A stretch of 64,000 nucleotides of DNA from contig JAUPFP010000001.1 of assembly GCA_036925085.1 (NCBI GenBank), positions 16,214,842 to 16,278,841 on the forward strand, read 5' to 3'. The DNA is from Brachycybe producta (lineage: Eukaryota > Arthropoda > Diplopoda > Playtdesmida > Andrognathidae). Position numbers and translations under genes: made by a program. Of this stretch, positions 33,036 through 46,253 are shown one piece after another (position 1 is the stretch's first letter; each line of letters starts with the position of its first letter). The notes under the pieces are model-generated. The model ran no database searches, had not been told where the DNA came from, and was given only the letters and a program-made list of their open reading frames with translations.

Positions 33036-34662
33036 TTTGGTGGAGGCGCCGAGTATAGCTCCATTTGCCTTCTCTGACCTATCAACAGAAGCCGTCTTTT
33101 GTCCTAAGTTTCGTGATTGTGCCTCACGAGTCTTCGTCCGTCCTTTTTATGTTAGAGCCACGTATGGAGACTCTCGATCACGTCAAAGTCAACCGTGTGG
33201 CGCCATTTTGTGTGGAATCGCAAAAGAGACTTGTGGCTACACACACCACGTGTCGACCACGCGATTCTGTGTCCTGTCCTTAGAGACACATGGGAAAATA
33301 ACTTTTGTCTGCCAACCGCCTAGCACTCGGGAACCGAGGGGACAAGCGTTGTGGTCCGTCCATTGATTTGTGTTATATGTTTCATGTTTTCATTGTCATC
33401 CAATGAAATTGGATTGGTCATCATCTTCGAGTTCTTCATCATCATCACCTCAATGCAGCCTCACATGAACTCTCTCCATTGGACAACATTAAAGCCCGGC
33501 CGCCATCTTGGATCGACCGGACACTCTTCAAAAAGCATCAATGGAGCGGTTTTTCGCTCCATGTGAACTCATTGTTGTACCTTCTTTCATCTTTTTGTAT
33601 TCTCTTCTTCTCTCTTCTCACAGAGGGTCGCACTGGCGCACCCCCTGGTGGAGTTGCTCTTGTCAGAGAAAACTTCTCTTTCTCTTTGAATTTTTTCTTT
33701 TTGTATTCTTCCTCCTGGCCACCATAAAAACGTGCCCCAGAGGAATTCTCCAAGTCATCATTTTTAGACATTGCAATAAACCGAACCGGCAGTGGATACA
33801 CGAGCGCCACCTATGGACCTCTTCACTCTACTCAACATAGTCCCTCACTGGGCACTGACTGTCTTTCTATCCAGAGCCATTCAGCAGTGAGGACTCAAAA
33901 TTTCAACAGTCTGAACACTTCTTCTGGTTCACCAAGCACTTAGCTTGTTGAACAATCTTCCATTTCTGCACTGATTTAGTTTCTTTTAATAAATCTAAAA
34001 TTAAAACTTTTGATGTGCGGTAACCGCACCTAAGTTTTATACTTTTAAGTAAATCAGCTTTCTTCTCTTGTTTCTGTGAGAGTTCAACCAATTTGAACTT
34101 CTCCTTTGTCTGTTCCTTTTCTGAAAGTGGGGGCGGGTGGTGGGGTTGGGTGGTGTACCACGCTCGAATTTGCATTATACATCTACTGTTTCTTTTTGAG
34201 ATTTCTGGGATTCTCATAATCTCCACGTGGTCGCCATATACCACGTGTTGAGAGAGATCCTTCTAAAATCTGACACTCAATCAAGAACTCACGACACTAT
34301 ATCAGTTGTGAACCAAAAATCGCCACATGCCCAACTGAGGACATTACAACCAACACGATACAACCATCACCACACCAACGAAGTGAACAGCCACTTCGTT
34401 ACACACATCACAAGCATAGGTAAACTATCGTTACTTGGTGTATAAGGGTACAATAGTGTCGGTTACCAACAAAAAACACCAAATTACCGATGCACAGTGA
34501 CGTCACCGACCTACAACTCCACGAACTGAATGAGTCCCATCATACTGGAACAGTATAGCTCAGAGTGTACCCGAGTACCCTTGGAGCTGCACACACTTAC
34601 TTGGACTTCACCGGACTCGTTCGTCACCACACATTCGCATTACACAAGCCGCATCATCAATC

Positions 34663-36141
34663 ATGGCTGCTTCTCATGATCCTACGAAGTCCCTGCCTGA
34701 TCACCAGGGTTCACACGAGGATCCGTTGGATGCACTCATCGCTGATGCGACACCACCGCCACGGCCGACTGGGGCCGAGTTTGATAACCTGTCACAACAA
34801 CCAATTCACACCGAATCGACCAACTACACCACGGCGAGCAACACGCACATACCAACGTCGTAACGATGACTCTGATACCTCTTCAGTCCCCTATGTTGGC
34901 TATAAAGAGCGTCACGATTGTTACGATAGACACTACACGCCGCACCCACGTCATATACCACGTCACCCTGACTGGCAACAAGCTATAGAACGCCAAGAGC
35001 AGTCAGATAATCCGCATCACAGAGACAAGTGTGCAGGAATACCGATTATGACACGCGCTGACTCTCCTCGCTCGCTTGTCTGGGTTGCACGTAGTGGTCG
35101 CCACTTGGCACCCCCGGAACAATAGCCTCGCCAAGGAGCGACACAAGGCACTTCAGTCTATGCGCCACATTTTCCACCACAAGGGGTAGGTCTAATGACC
35201 GCTGGAATACCAAACGTCCAGGATGGCATCTATCGACCAACCCCCAGAAAGCACTACGTGGAGAACTTCAATAAGAAGTATAGTGGTCACCACCCCACCG
35301 ACTCGATCCAAAAATTTGACAGATTGACAGGTTTCCGTCCCTTCCTGGAAGAATTCGAGGAAGTGGCCCACCTGTATGGCTGGAAGGCCACCATAAGGAG
35401 GAATATATCACTTGGTGTTTCACTGGGGCCGCCTGCACGTGGTTGAGCAAGCTGAGTTAAGAGCTTCAGGGAATTCTTTGGCCCGAACTGAGAGTACAGA
35501 TGGTGGACACGTTCAGGAAACCGAACAAGCTAGCCATCTTGGAGAAACAGTATGCAGAGATGCTCCAGAAAGAAGGTGAGAGTATGCAAGCTTTTATCTG
35601 GAAGTTCATGATACTCGGCGACCGAATTTATCCACAACTAAACGATCAGCTGCGTATAAGTCAGTTGCATCGTGCTCTACATCCAACCATCCAGAGCGTC
35701 GTGCACCACTCATCTACGACGTCGTTCAAGAACTTTGCAAACACCGTCCTCAATATGGAGGGGGTTCTGCTGTCCTTGAATAAATGGGCGACGGAACCAA
35801 AACCCGCAGCTGATTCACAGTTGGGTAAAGGAGCATCGAAGACTGACCAGGAGCAGGTGGTAGCCGCCAGTCCTAAAGACAAAACACACCGGTTTAGGCA
35901 CGATAAAAAGCCTAGCCAAACTGCTGCCACTAAATCGAACCGACACTTTGCAACGGACCCCCAACCAGACACCACTCGCACGTTTGACAAGAGCAAGTCA
36001 ATATGCTATAACTGTGGAAAGTTGGGGCATTTCCTCCGTGAGTGTCAGCAACCAAAAAAGATCGCTATCAAGCAGTTTGGAGAACCGGTCACTGACTATG
36101 ACACCGAAGGAGAGGTGCCTGAAACATACATCATCACCTAG
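34663..36141 (+). pseudogene. gag: A2 gag region, fossil
   Basis: The region holds a Pro/His-rich start, a capsid-like part (near 35500-35800, with LEKQYAEMLQKEGESMQAF and LRISQLHRALHP) and one zinc knuckle, CYNCGKLGHFLREC, at about 36003-36044. Gag proteins form the particle that packages element RNA. It is the best-preserved gag of the A family in the window but is broken. Confidence 0.75.
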
Positions 36142-36379
36142 AACGGCATTGAGTTCGCCTTGATACGAGTAGCGGGACAAATCTGCCGGATTCCTCTTCC
36201 AGCCACAGACTCAGCCGCCAGAGCACCTCCTCCTGAGAAACCCGACAATGACAGTTCCGATGACTCTGAGGACATACCAGTCAAAGTGCTCGACCGAGCT
36301 CTTGCACACAAATGGACCTCAGATGAGCTGATCGTTTGGCAGGACATGATCGACGTTCTTAAACAATCCACCAAGGAGG

Positions 36380-36740
36380 TTGGGTGCCGTGAGAATAAGA
36401 AGGTTGTTCGCCGACACGATCAACAGAAAAGTTATACGCATGCTCGCGGACACCAGAGCTATGGGCAGTGTCATCACGGCTGAACTCACACAGGAGCACA
36501 AGTTCAAGATCGAGCCTGTGATAATCCCACCCAACATTCAGGGTGTGGGAGGCCAAAGGATCACCGTGGTGGGACGACTCACCGCAGTGGTCCCGCTAGG
36601 CCCCCACACTGTGCGAGAGCACTTGTTGGTGATTACCGGCCGGCACGAAGCTATCTTAGGCCGAGATCTAGGCCGGGCTCTGCACTAAGCTGTGTCCATG
36701 TCTACGAACAGGGTATACGTGGAGGACGACCTCTTCAAGT
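36380..36740 (+). pseudogene. A2 protease region, fossil
   Basis: Clearly related to the A1 protease: IEGVGG is matched by IQGVGG, LLVITG is shared, and ILGRDLGRAL is identical. It follows gag directly. Confidence 0.7.
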
Positions 36741-36744
36741 CCAC

Positions 36745-37483
36745 ACCGACAAAAATGCATTGAAGCACACATCGGATGGGCTCTGGGAGAGACCTGCTTA
36801 GAGGCCCCTGGCAAATCTGCCAGTGCCTCTTGGGGGAATATAGAAACTCCACCCCGGAAGTGACGACGATGGCAGCGGCCACCCACGCTATCAAGAAACC
36901 AAATGCGACAGAAATAAAAACAATAATTCATTAGTGTTTATTCCATGACTATGGGAATAAACACTACAAATCATCAAATATCAACAATAGAAGAGCGGCA
37001 GAATTTGAGAAAACAACTGAGGACAGTTGTCAAGAGGTGAGGAGGGGGTAAAAAGAACCCCCAATGAATAAATAACCCCACAACATCAACAACCCCTCTA
37101 AACACTCAAATAACACCTAGAACTCTACAAAATTCACACAACTTTAATTTTTGGAACGATTCTAAACTTCTCATCATGGCCGCCAATATTTACATATTGG
37201 CAACCAATTCAAACATTGCAATAGCTTCACCGGGACCACGTGGCCTTCACAACAACTGTCAACTACGTGGTGCACCTGAGATAAACACCGAAGGCCAGTC
37301 AAGGACGTTCAGGCGAAATCGTGCCACCTTCAAGCCTTCGTGCAGTGCATCAAACCTTCAGACCTTTTTGGACCTCTTAACATAATAACAAAGTGATCGG
37401 GGACCGATTTCTGTTATTATTTGGAAGTAAACACCAGAAGCGGGACTTTTCGAAAAAGTAAGAACTTTTAAACTCTTAAAACA
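36745..37483. other. Unassigned interior of A2 with a palindrome
   Basis: No conserved domain is recognised. A perfect 13-bp-arm hairpin (TAGTGTTTATTCC, arms 36932-36944 and 36954-36966) lies in an AT-rich part whose base composition differs from the flanking element. This may be a small foreign insertion, though its ends are not clear. Confidence 0.4.
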
Positions 37484-39590
37484 TGCCAGGTAGAGGCTCG
37501 TGGAAAGAAGGCAGAAGGATGTCTGCCTCTTCTAGTGAAGATGAGATGGAGAGTGGAACGGTGGAGACCGCTGAACCCCTCTCTCAATCTACCTGCCAAC
37601 CACGAAAGGCGGGCACCGCCAGTGCGCCCACAACAAGAAGAGTCGCCAAACACTACAGGTAGGCACCGTACCTCCTCCGAACCGGAGAATTTTCACCGGC
37701 ACGGGGAGAAGCGCCTAAAAGCAAACTTCCAGCAACCTGCAAATGTCGGACGCAAAGGGAAACCTGATGCTAAAAGCAGCATCGTCCTCTTCGACATTAC
37801 GACATCAAAACATTACTGGGAGGAGTGGGAAGACCGCATAGATATTAACACAATGGCATGGGGGTTAAGTAGGCATGCCGCAATAGCATTGCACCTGGCC
37901 AACCCATCCCTGGTGGAGCCGCAGCAAGAGGGAAGCATGGGAGAGGTGGATCTGTACCTTACCCTCTCGAGGACCTCCAGTTGGAGTTACAGCAGGAGGC
38001 CGCCGGGAGGACAACTTGGCGTCCCTCCATGCGGATTGTGCCCACCTCGCTGAGCTGGGCCTACCTTGTATGGCGCAACTCCCGAAGGAGGAGCTCCTAC
38101 AAATCGAGGCCCAACTCCAAGAAGCCGCGCAAACCCCCTCATAGGCCACACCATCGCCACCACCTTTGAACTCTCCAGCGACCCTGCCGACTATCCTTTC
38201 TACATCTCCTTCTCCATCCGTAACGCCACCAGAGCCCTTCCAACACCTGGGTTCGCTGCTTGTTATATCGCCAAACTCACCAGTGCCATCCATCATTCCG
38301 CCACCTCCTCCTCATACACCACTACATCACCACCAACCTCCCAATGTGCCACGCCTCCGTGCAAGGAGATTGCCATGCCAACTCCGACATTACCTTCTGT
38401 AGTGGTGGTGCCCCGACCTGTTGGTGTCCATTTTCCCACTGGGGCTCGCCCCAAAGAGCCTCAATAGGCCTACAGGGGCCACCACTCTTCTCGAGGCTCT
38501 CTCCAATGGCCACAGCCACGTCGCTCTTTGCCTTGTGGTTCCCAACCTTCGCCCCGATGCCACCCCAATGGAAGAAGTCAACAGGGATCGCATGGTTCCT
38601 CCGGACGTGGCCTTCCGCTGTGTAATGACTTCAACCCAAGGACCAGGCAAGATCCACAGGACCTATGCGTCCAACTGGACTGCGGAAGTCGCTACGAGAC
38701 TCAGGGCCCACCTAATCGGGTCCCGCACTGCTGTCCTCCTCCACCAACTCCAGGCCGCCCTCCTGAAAAACCTATGCCCACACCTTTGATACCTCCACCT
38801 TCTGACGAGCGTGCCGCCTTCTTGAAAAAACAGAAGGCCATCACAGACCTTCTGCAGGGCATCATGCAAGAGGGAGGTGACCCCATGGAAGCACTGGGCC
38901 GTTCCCCAGGAAGTGCCAAGCCACTGGAGGAATTGAGTAGGAATTCAGCATAATTGCGACTACGGTCTGCCTTGCGCCACGCCAGGCCTATCGCAGGCAC
39001 ATCGGTTCCCCTGGAACCTGCGGCTCCAACACCAGCCCGACCAGCTATACCGCCCACTGTACCCCCTGCCAGGGCTACTCTGGGGCAGTTACCGCTGGAT
39101 CATCCATTCCGTGCAGCCACCTCCGGCGAGAGGCTGCTCAACAATTGATGGGTCACTTGGCAGCGCGAAGTGCGCTCTGCCAACACCTTCTACGTAGACC
39201 ACATTGCCTTGGAGGAAGGGATCCCTCATCTAGACCTCACTTTCCGAAAGCGATATGTCGTGGGACTCTCTCGCCTGACAAGTGTCCTCATCACCATCAT
39301 CTTCCCTAAGAGAAAGATTCTTGAGACCATAGGTTTCGCCGGGGATGCTGTCGACGAGGCCATGGAAGCCCTTTTATGAACTTTCGTCAACTCCGTCTTC
39401 GGATTGCCAGCCAGGCAGACATTCCGCACCAGTTGCCACTAAATCCCGGAACCAGATCCCCGTTACCGGATCACCATCTTGAGGGACGCCGCTTGGGCCA
39501 CGCTCTACAACAAGCGGTCTTCCCGTAAGATCATCGGGGATCGGGATATCTTCAACATCTTTCACCGGGATCGACCTGATGACCAGGGTC
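37484..39590 (+). pseudogene. A2 ORF3 region, function unknown, fossil
   Basis: It starts with an ATG context followed by a Ser/Glu-rich stretch (MPGRGSWKEGRRMSASSSED). A basic and Pro-rich middle follows, and then the block shared with A1 ORF3: ERLLNN near 39128, NTFYVDH, RYVVG, and a later ILRDAAWATL. No membrane segment or known enzyme motif is visible. The region has several breaks. Confidence 0.55.
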
Positions 39591-39904
39591 AGTAGCTCCC
39601 CGCCGCATCCAGCTACCGATGAGGCCAGTTCCCTCAGGTTCGTCCCTATGGTTTATGGACTCAGGATCCTCCCCACCCTCCACAGCAGGGTTAGCTGTGT
39701 GCCACATGTACTCGTGTGGTTGCCACCCATCTGGGTGGCATTATCGAAAAATTAAAAAAAAATACGTTGTAATTGCTTTTCTCCCTTTTGTAAGAGTTTT
39801 ATATTTTCGATAGAGGTTCGCCACTCAGTGAATATTAATTATCATTGTCTTTTTCAGCTTTTTGCATTTTAATGGGTGCTGACACTTTTGTGCCAGTGCC
39901 TTTC

Positions 39905-41304
39905 CACCTTATTTCTTAAGCAACCTTTTCCAAATGTCTCTAAATAGTGGCATGTTACCACAAGCATGGAAACAGGCAAATGTTTGTCCAATTTTTAAAG
40001 TTGGAGATAAAAACTCACCGAACAATTATTGCCCTATATCCTTAACGTCTACAGTATGTAAATCTCTTGAACATATAATTTACTCTTGCACAATGAAGCA
40101 CTTAATAAATCACAATTTAATTCATGAAAATCAGCATGGTTTTAGAAAGGGCAGATCATGCGATACTCAGTTGGCACTATTTGTACAGGACATCCAGTCC
40201 CGTCTAGATACTCAGGCTGAGTTTGATTTAATATTTTTGGATTTTGCAAAGGCATTCGACACAGTGAATCACTTATTGCTAATTAATAAACTAACATCAT
40301 TTAACATTAATAACCAAGTAATTTCGTGTCCAACTTGATGGTTGTGTATCGAACTATGCTAATGTAACATCCGGTGTACCTCAGGGTAGCATACTTGGTG
40401 CATTTCTCTTTCTTTTATTTATAAATGATCTCCCAGATAACCAAACGTGCACAATGCGACTGTTTGCTGATGATGCACTTATTTATAAAGAAACTAAAAG
40501 CAGTAAAGGTGTTGAGGTTCTTCAAAAAGACCTTAACAGTATTAAAAAATGGTGTTCTCATTTGCACCTAATGCTAAATAGTAGCAAATGCAATGTTATG
40601 CGAGTATCCCATAAGCATGAATATCTTGCAGGGCAGATTACCAGATGGGGGATGCACTGTTGGATCATGGTGATACCTATAAATACCTTGGTTTAACACT
40701 TTCCAAAGATATGCTTTGGAAGGAACATATAACAAGATCAGTAGGCAAAGCCAATCAAAGGCTGCGTTTCATACAGAGAACATTAAAATATTGTAAAGAA
40801 AATGTAAAGGAGGTCTGTTATTTTGCACTAGTTAGACAAATATTAGAATATTGTTCACCAATTTAGAACCCATTTAGAGTTAACTTAATACATGAATTAG
40901 AAATGGTACAGTGCAGGGCTGCAAGATTTGTTAAAGGTAAATACATGTATTCTGACAGTGTAACCTTCTTGCTTAATGAACTACAATGGGAATCATTAGC
41001 TAACCATAGATCGGAGCAAAGCCTTGCTCTTCTTGATCGCTTGTTGTCTACAGACAACATGGGATTGCCAGAAGGAATTCTCACAAGAGACTCCCGTATA
41101 GGCAGACATTGCCATCCAAAACCCATTAGGGAGTTAAGAGCTAGAACTGATGCATATTTTTGGTCTTTCTTTCCAAACGTGTTTAGACTATGGAATGCTC
41201 CTCATGCTTCTTCCTGATTTGATTTGTGATTGGGAGAAATCCCCCCTGCCACATGGCTTTCGAGCTGATCGCAGGTGTAATGAATTGAATTGAATTGAAT
41301 TGAA
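39905..41304 (+). mobile_element. LINE, 5'-truncated, Jockey/CR1 group
   Basis: Coding pieces in order are ANVCPIFKVGDKN with CPISLTSTVCKSLE (RT start), FLDFAKAFDTVNH (first catalytic Asp), GVPQGS-type sequence near 40375, MRLFADDALIY (catalytic Asp pair) and a C-terminal part ending WNAPHASS near 41215. At least two frame changes or stops separate them (near 40330 and 40650), so it is inactive. The 3' end is a TGAAT repeat (41277-41304), typical of LINEs with short tandem tails. It abuts the broken end of A2 and the start of a B fragment. Confidence 0.8.
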
Positions 41305-41869
41305 ATGCCTGTTCCCTTTGGCTGTTAAGCAAATTTGAAACCAAGGGTCAGCCGACCCTTGCACTGGGGAAAAAGAATCTTCCCCGGGATGGTCAAGGAC
41401 ATTTTATGGCAGCACCTAGGTCCTCAGCCATCAAGTCGGCTACGGGAGCCAAGTAAGTCTTTAGGCTCCGGTCCGTCCAGCTCGAAGCATGGTAAACCTT
41501 GTTCCCATAAGAAGAAAAAGAAAAAGGACAAGAAGTCCAAACATAGGAAGAAGGGAGGTCCAAAGGCTTCCGCTCAAGGGTCCCAGGAGACTGGTAGCAG
41601 AAGTATCAGAACGGATGAGGAGGAGTCCCGACACTGAAGGCATGTCGGCTGGGAACCAACCGGAATATACCCGTCAAATGGGCGAAGACACAGACGGATG
41701 ATAGGTCCATGTGAGACGTTGTTCTTGGCATGCCTCCATCCTCCCCGCAGGTGGTCGCAGTACTGAACCTGTTTCTTTCGGTCAGTCGGAACTTTTCACC
41801 AGGTTAGCTCACTTTTACCTAGAGGCAAGGGCAGCCCGGCGGGAAGAAGTAGTGTTCCGAGCAAATGTG
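41305..41869 (+). mobile_element. B-family fragment B0, fossil
   Basis: The part from about 41480 to 41790 matches B2 ORF3 near 56050-56340: a lysine run (KKKKKKD), a Ser-rich stretch and the block with MDGR and PPSSP. Only this piece of ORF3 is present. Its right neighbour is the 3' LTR of B1. Confidence 0.65.
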
Positions 41870-42455
41870 TGCAATGTCCCGCCTGGACCGCTACAATGCC
41901 CGAGTAAATTTAACAGAAAAACTTACCTGCTTCCAGCTGCAACATGGGGACGGGACCTCACGTGAAGCTGCCTCCAATGATTAACACCCTGGGTGGTGTC
42001 GGTGCAGAATTTCACTCGATGAACACGACGGTGCAGACCAACGCCACAACGAGAATAACCGGTATCTCGTGTCGGCTCGCGATAGACCAGTGCTCTACCG
42101 TGAGCCGACATGAGATACCGGCCGTAAAATGATGGTTGCAGACGGTGGTGTTTTCCCTAAACCAGAAACCCACCCTCCCATGGTAACTCCCCAGAATGAC
42201 CGACACAAGACACAGTATAAAGTAAATAAAAATGTAGTTTAATAAACTTACACACAGTGGTTGTATTTACACATTTGGCTGCTCAATTCCGAGCAGCCAA
42301 ACACCATAAAAAACAAAGGCCACAAATGGCAACACGAAAAGAGATGAATAACCCGGACAATGGAGGTCTTTTTGACCTCCACCCACAGGTCAGCTCCGGT
42401 CTTCAGTCCACAACACACTGCCCAGATTCAATGGTTGACCAAACCATTGAAACCT
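41870..42455 (-). repeat. 3' LTR of B1
   Basis: The left edge, TGCAATGTCCCGCC, matches the B3 LTR edge TGTAACGTTCCGCC, and similarity to B3 continues to about 42455. Hairpins at 42275-42300, 42361-42381 and 42428-42450 correspond to those in the B3 LTR. The last codons of ORF3 overlap the right edge. Confidence 0.75.
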
Positions 42456-45230
42456 GGTGGTAGCGCGAAAGTGGGGCCCATCCACTCTGCAGCCCACCGA
42501 CGTGCCCACCACAGGCACATCTGGGTGTTATGCCACCCAAAACCAGGATCGAAAACCGTCCCTCTAAGTCGGCTTTCCTCCAAGGCTCGGAATTCCTCAA
42601 AAGGAATATCTTGGAGTTGCGGACGCATGTGAAGTGTCCGACTTGTTAGGAGGTCCACCAGGGCAATCGTGGGCTTGGTTTCGCAGTCTAGCAATGGCTC
42701 AGTAATCAACTGACCAGCCACACCTCCTAAGTCGCATCCCAGCAATCGTTGGATAAATGGGGCTGCACGCCAGGATAGACGAACTATCCCGGCATCTAGT
42801 CCCATAATATCCAGAATGGCAAACATTCGCTGGACCGGGTTTATGAACATAATAACAGGAATTCCTCCACAACCAAACACCACCACCAAGTCGGTTATTC
42901 AGATACACCTCTGCATCTGAATACGGGGGCAATGCACCAATACACCATTCCTCGGCCTCAGACCTAGGGGAGGTTTACATTTCTGGTCTTGGGGCATCGA
43001 ATACCCTGCCGCTATAAACTGGAGACAAGGGTGTACCCCACTGGGGGTCACGGGGTCACATCCTGGGGGAACACTGACTCCTACCATCGAGGTTCCTTCG
43101 CCCCTAGGTTAGGGCAAAGTCACACAATGGAGGGTTCCCACCACTCAAACCCTCAGGTTTGGGACTGCATCCACCTTCGGGGAGGATGGAGGCATGCCGA
43201 CCAAAACGTCGTGCATTGACCTACCATTTATCCACGCCGCCTCAATGGGACAGGTATGGATCAGCTGACTCCCAGCTGGCATGCTTGCCTTAGCATGCCG
43301 GGACTCCTCCACCACAACGCCTCCAGTTTCGGCTCCCTGCCGCCTACTACTGGAGGGTGTTGGACTCTCCTTCCTCTCATTTCTGGACATTTTACGGTTC
43401 TTTTTTTTCTTCCCGTGAGAGAAAGGTTTACCATGCGTCATGTCAGACTTAACTGACCCCGACGACTTACCGGGCCGGTCCGGCATAGGCAGGTGGTTAG
43501 CTCTCTTTGCCCTCTCGGACTCCTTCATAGGTTTTCTGGCCAGAGCCGTACTCTGCTTCGGAGAAGCACCCGCAGCCGAAGTGATGGTCGAGGTTGGTTG
43601 TGCAGAGACGAACTGTCCTCGGCCATCCCGAAAGAGATGCTTCTCCTTCGGTGCAAGAGTCGGCTAACTCTTGCCACCAACAGTTTTGGCTACCGCACTA
43701 TAGGCTGGTGCACTGGTAGCCTGCATCGCTCCAATCTGAGGGATTCGCTGTTGGCCAACAGCTGTCGTGACACTCACAATAGACAACACCATGACCGACA
43801 GGAAGTTCTGTGCTGAGCGGACTCCGGGCTGGAATTACCTGCAGGGGAGAAAACTCAGCAGCCCAGCGCTCAAACTCGTGACGTTCATTTGCATTCAGGC
43901 CATGTGCAATGGCCCGGTGCAAGCTCGCTGTTTGAGATACAAGAAGCTTGAGCTTATCATCTAAGATCAGAGGCTTCCGAGGTTGGAAGACCTTTCCTCG
44001 ACCAGAGGACCTGGCCTTTTTCCTTCCCGCATGTTCAGCCACTGGTGGGGTATGAGGGTGGGACCGTTTTTGTCACTTGCCACCACCACCACTCGCAGGT
44101 TTACCCATTTCACCGGGAGCACGTACTGGAGGCTTAGCAGCCTTCTGCTCCGCTTGCTGGTCCCTCTTCGGGTTATCCGACTGCCAGCTGGAGCATCCAG
44201 CTACTGCTTCGGGCGGACCCGAAACAGCAGCCGTACTTTCCGGCCACACAGCCCCTGGACAAACGTCAGGGTGGGTGAGAGTTTCGGCTGGAAGACCCAC
44301 AGCAGGCGTGAACTTTTTCAATGCCTCATCTTGGGCTTTCGGCCAGGCCTCTCTCTCTGCGAGAGGCTTAGCTCGTGCCGTGATCCATGTGGCTCCGGAC
44401 TTTTTTTTACGCCTCTTGGTGCCATCCTTTCTCACCTGCACAGTAGAAAACTCCCCGATAAAATACCGGCAGTCACCGACCAGGAAGCCACCTTCCTGAA
44501 CCATTGCACGCCGCATTTCATCCAACTGATCCAAGCAGTCTTCTTCTTCGGCCGGCGTCTCAGCCACAGCCTTCAAAGACATTTGTTGAGAACTCCGTGG
44601 AATCCCACACCAGATGGTTTACCCACGGAGGTCGAACTACTCCCGTCAGACTCCTAAGAGTCCTCTGAAGAGTGGTCGTGATCCTCCACAGCCTGGAGGT
44701 GTCAACCCCTGAATCCACAGTGGTTTCTACCTCCTTCTCTATGTCAATGACTAAGGATGCTCCCAAGGAGACGTCCTCACTGTCCTCCATCACCCTAGAC
44801 CAATCTAGGAAGTGGTAGACAGATGGAGACCTGGGTTCCGGGGTACTAGCGGTTATCACACCGGTAGCTGCTTTCCCACCGTCCAAACCCGCCTCTGCAG
44901 TCTATCCAGCCAGAGGAACTACCACCACCTCCGAGTGAACGGTGGTAGCAGCTGTTTCCCTGAAGGGAGACTGCAGGCACCTGCCCCAGAAGGCTCCGAC
45001 ACGGTCAGAGTCAACTGTGCAGGTTGAGGACTTTCTATGGCCTCTGCCACCGAAGAATCCCGTAATTCAATGGCGGCGTCAGCCGCATCCGGTCTGTCCA
45101 GTGATGGGAAGCCCTCCAACTCTGTCTCCAACAGCCTTGAATCCCCTGGATGCAGCGGGCTGAGGAAGGCAAACTGTCGGCGGCTCCCCCATTGCTCTCC
45201 TCATTTTCCGATGCGGTGGACCTGAAACAA
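42428..45230 (-). pseudogene. B1 ORF3 region, function unknown, fossil
   Basis: The region contains, in order, a Glu/Asp-rich start (EEEDCLDQLDEMRRAMVQEG) and a basic stretch (KRRKKKSG). A coiled-coil-like part follows (LDDKLKLLVSQTASLH, near 43900), then a second basic Ser-rich stretch (near 43400). The C-terminal domain comes last, with NPVQRMFAILDIMGLDAG, FIQRLLGCDLGG and LVDLL. B1 has the most complete C-terminal end in the window (ending near WARRWAAEWMGP). No signal peptide or membrane anchor is seen. The protein is basic and may bind nucleic acid; that is inference. Confidence 0.6.
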
Positions 45231-46253
45231 AGGGAACACACGGTTAAAAATATCTTTCCATCGTGAAAAAGTGAACTCCACGTACTTTCACATTGCAATT
45301 CACCGTTTCCACCATCCAAAGTCGGTAAATCACGATCGAAACCATGATTCACAGCCTTCGGACGGTGAAAACTACAGTACTTTTCATAGAGTTCCTACCG
45401 TCGGAAAGGGCACTCCACAGATTTTCACCGCGCAAATTGCCAATTTCACCATCGGCAAATCATGGTTGAAACCATGATTCACCGCCTTCAGACGGTAAAA
45501 TCTCCTCTCCTTTGGGCTCCCACCGCCCAAACACCGTCTAACTTGGGTCTCCCCGAACGCCACGGTGCTCGGACGTTCAGAACCCAGTGAAAAAGGGCTT
45601 TCCTTAGCAGCTATACCCCCATGACAACCATCATGGCAGTTAAACCACTTAGAGCTACTCTTATAGGGACTTACTTTGTTTGGGGATTCCACCTCTGCCA
45701 GTCTTTTCTCGCTTCTTTGATGGTGAAATTTTGCTTTTTTTACAAGCACATGTGGCAGGCACCCTTTGTTTCTTTTTAGTATAAACAATATGGCACCTAG
45801 CCACTAAACTCACCATCTTAGTGGCTAGTGACCGTGCAGTAGTGGCTAAAGCATGATTAGCTGCCTCATGCCCGGTCACCATGGTGATTCTACCGTCTGC
45901 CTTTTTAGGGGAAGACACACGGCGAATCATCCAAGGCAAAGACTGGTACTGGTGGGTAGAGACACCGACAATCTCTGTATATTGACAGTAAGAAAAGGGT
46001 TTTATGGAGTCTTTCTCGGACAAATTTCTCTGTCCACGGGCCAATTTTCTCGGAACCTTAGCCGGACAACAAGTGTTGGGTCACCCTTGGTTTCTGCCAA
46101 AACCGCAGCGGGTCCCAAACATCGGAATGTCTGGCCATCTCCTCTCCCAATTGTCCGCCCAAACCAGCAGACGACCGGCTCTCTCCCACCACAATAGGAA
46201 CCAACTGAGAGTCCCCCACAATGTGGTATTCCCCACTAGAGGGTCAAACCCAC

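Larger units (their letters stand above)
32374..39905 (+). mobile_element. Gypsy-type LTR element A2, partial, fossil
   Basis: This copy has the 5' LTR, a primer site (TGGTGGAGGCGCCGAG, 33038-33053), a leader related to A1, gag with a zinc knuckle, part of protease and an ORF3 region. Reverse transcriptase, RNase H, integrase and a 3' LTR are not found. It has many breaks. The LTR is clearly more diverged from the A1 and solo LTRs than they are from each other, so it belongs to another subfamily or is older. Its end at about 39905 abuts a LINE. The last stretch (39800-39900) still matches the A1 sequence next to its 3' LTR, with GACACTTTTGTGCCAGTGCC. Confidence 0.8.

Noticed and set aside
37865-38296. 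Minus-strand frames antisense to A2 ORF3
   Set aside because: They are antisense shadows of a Pro-rich coding region with no support of their own.
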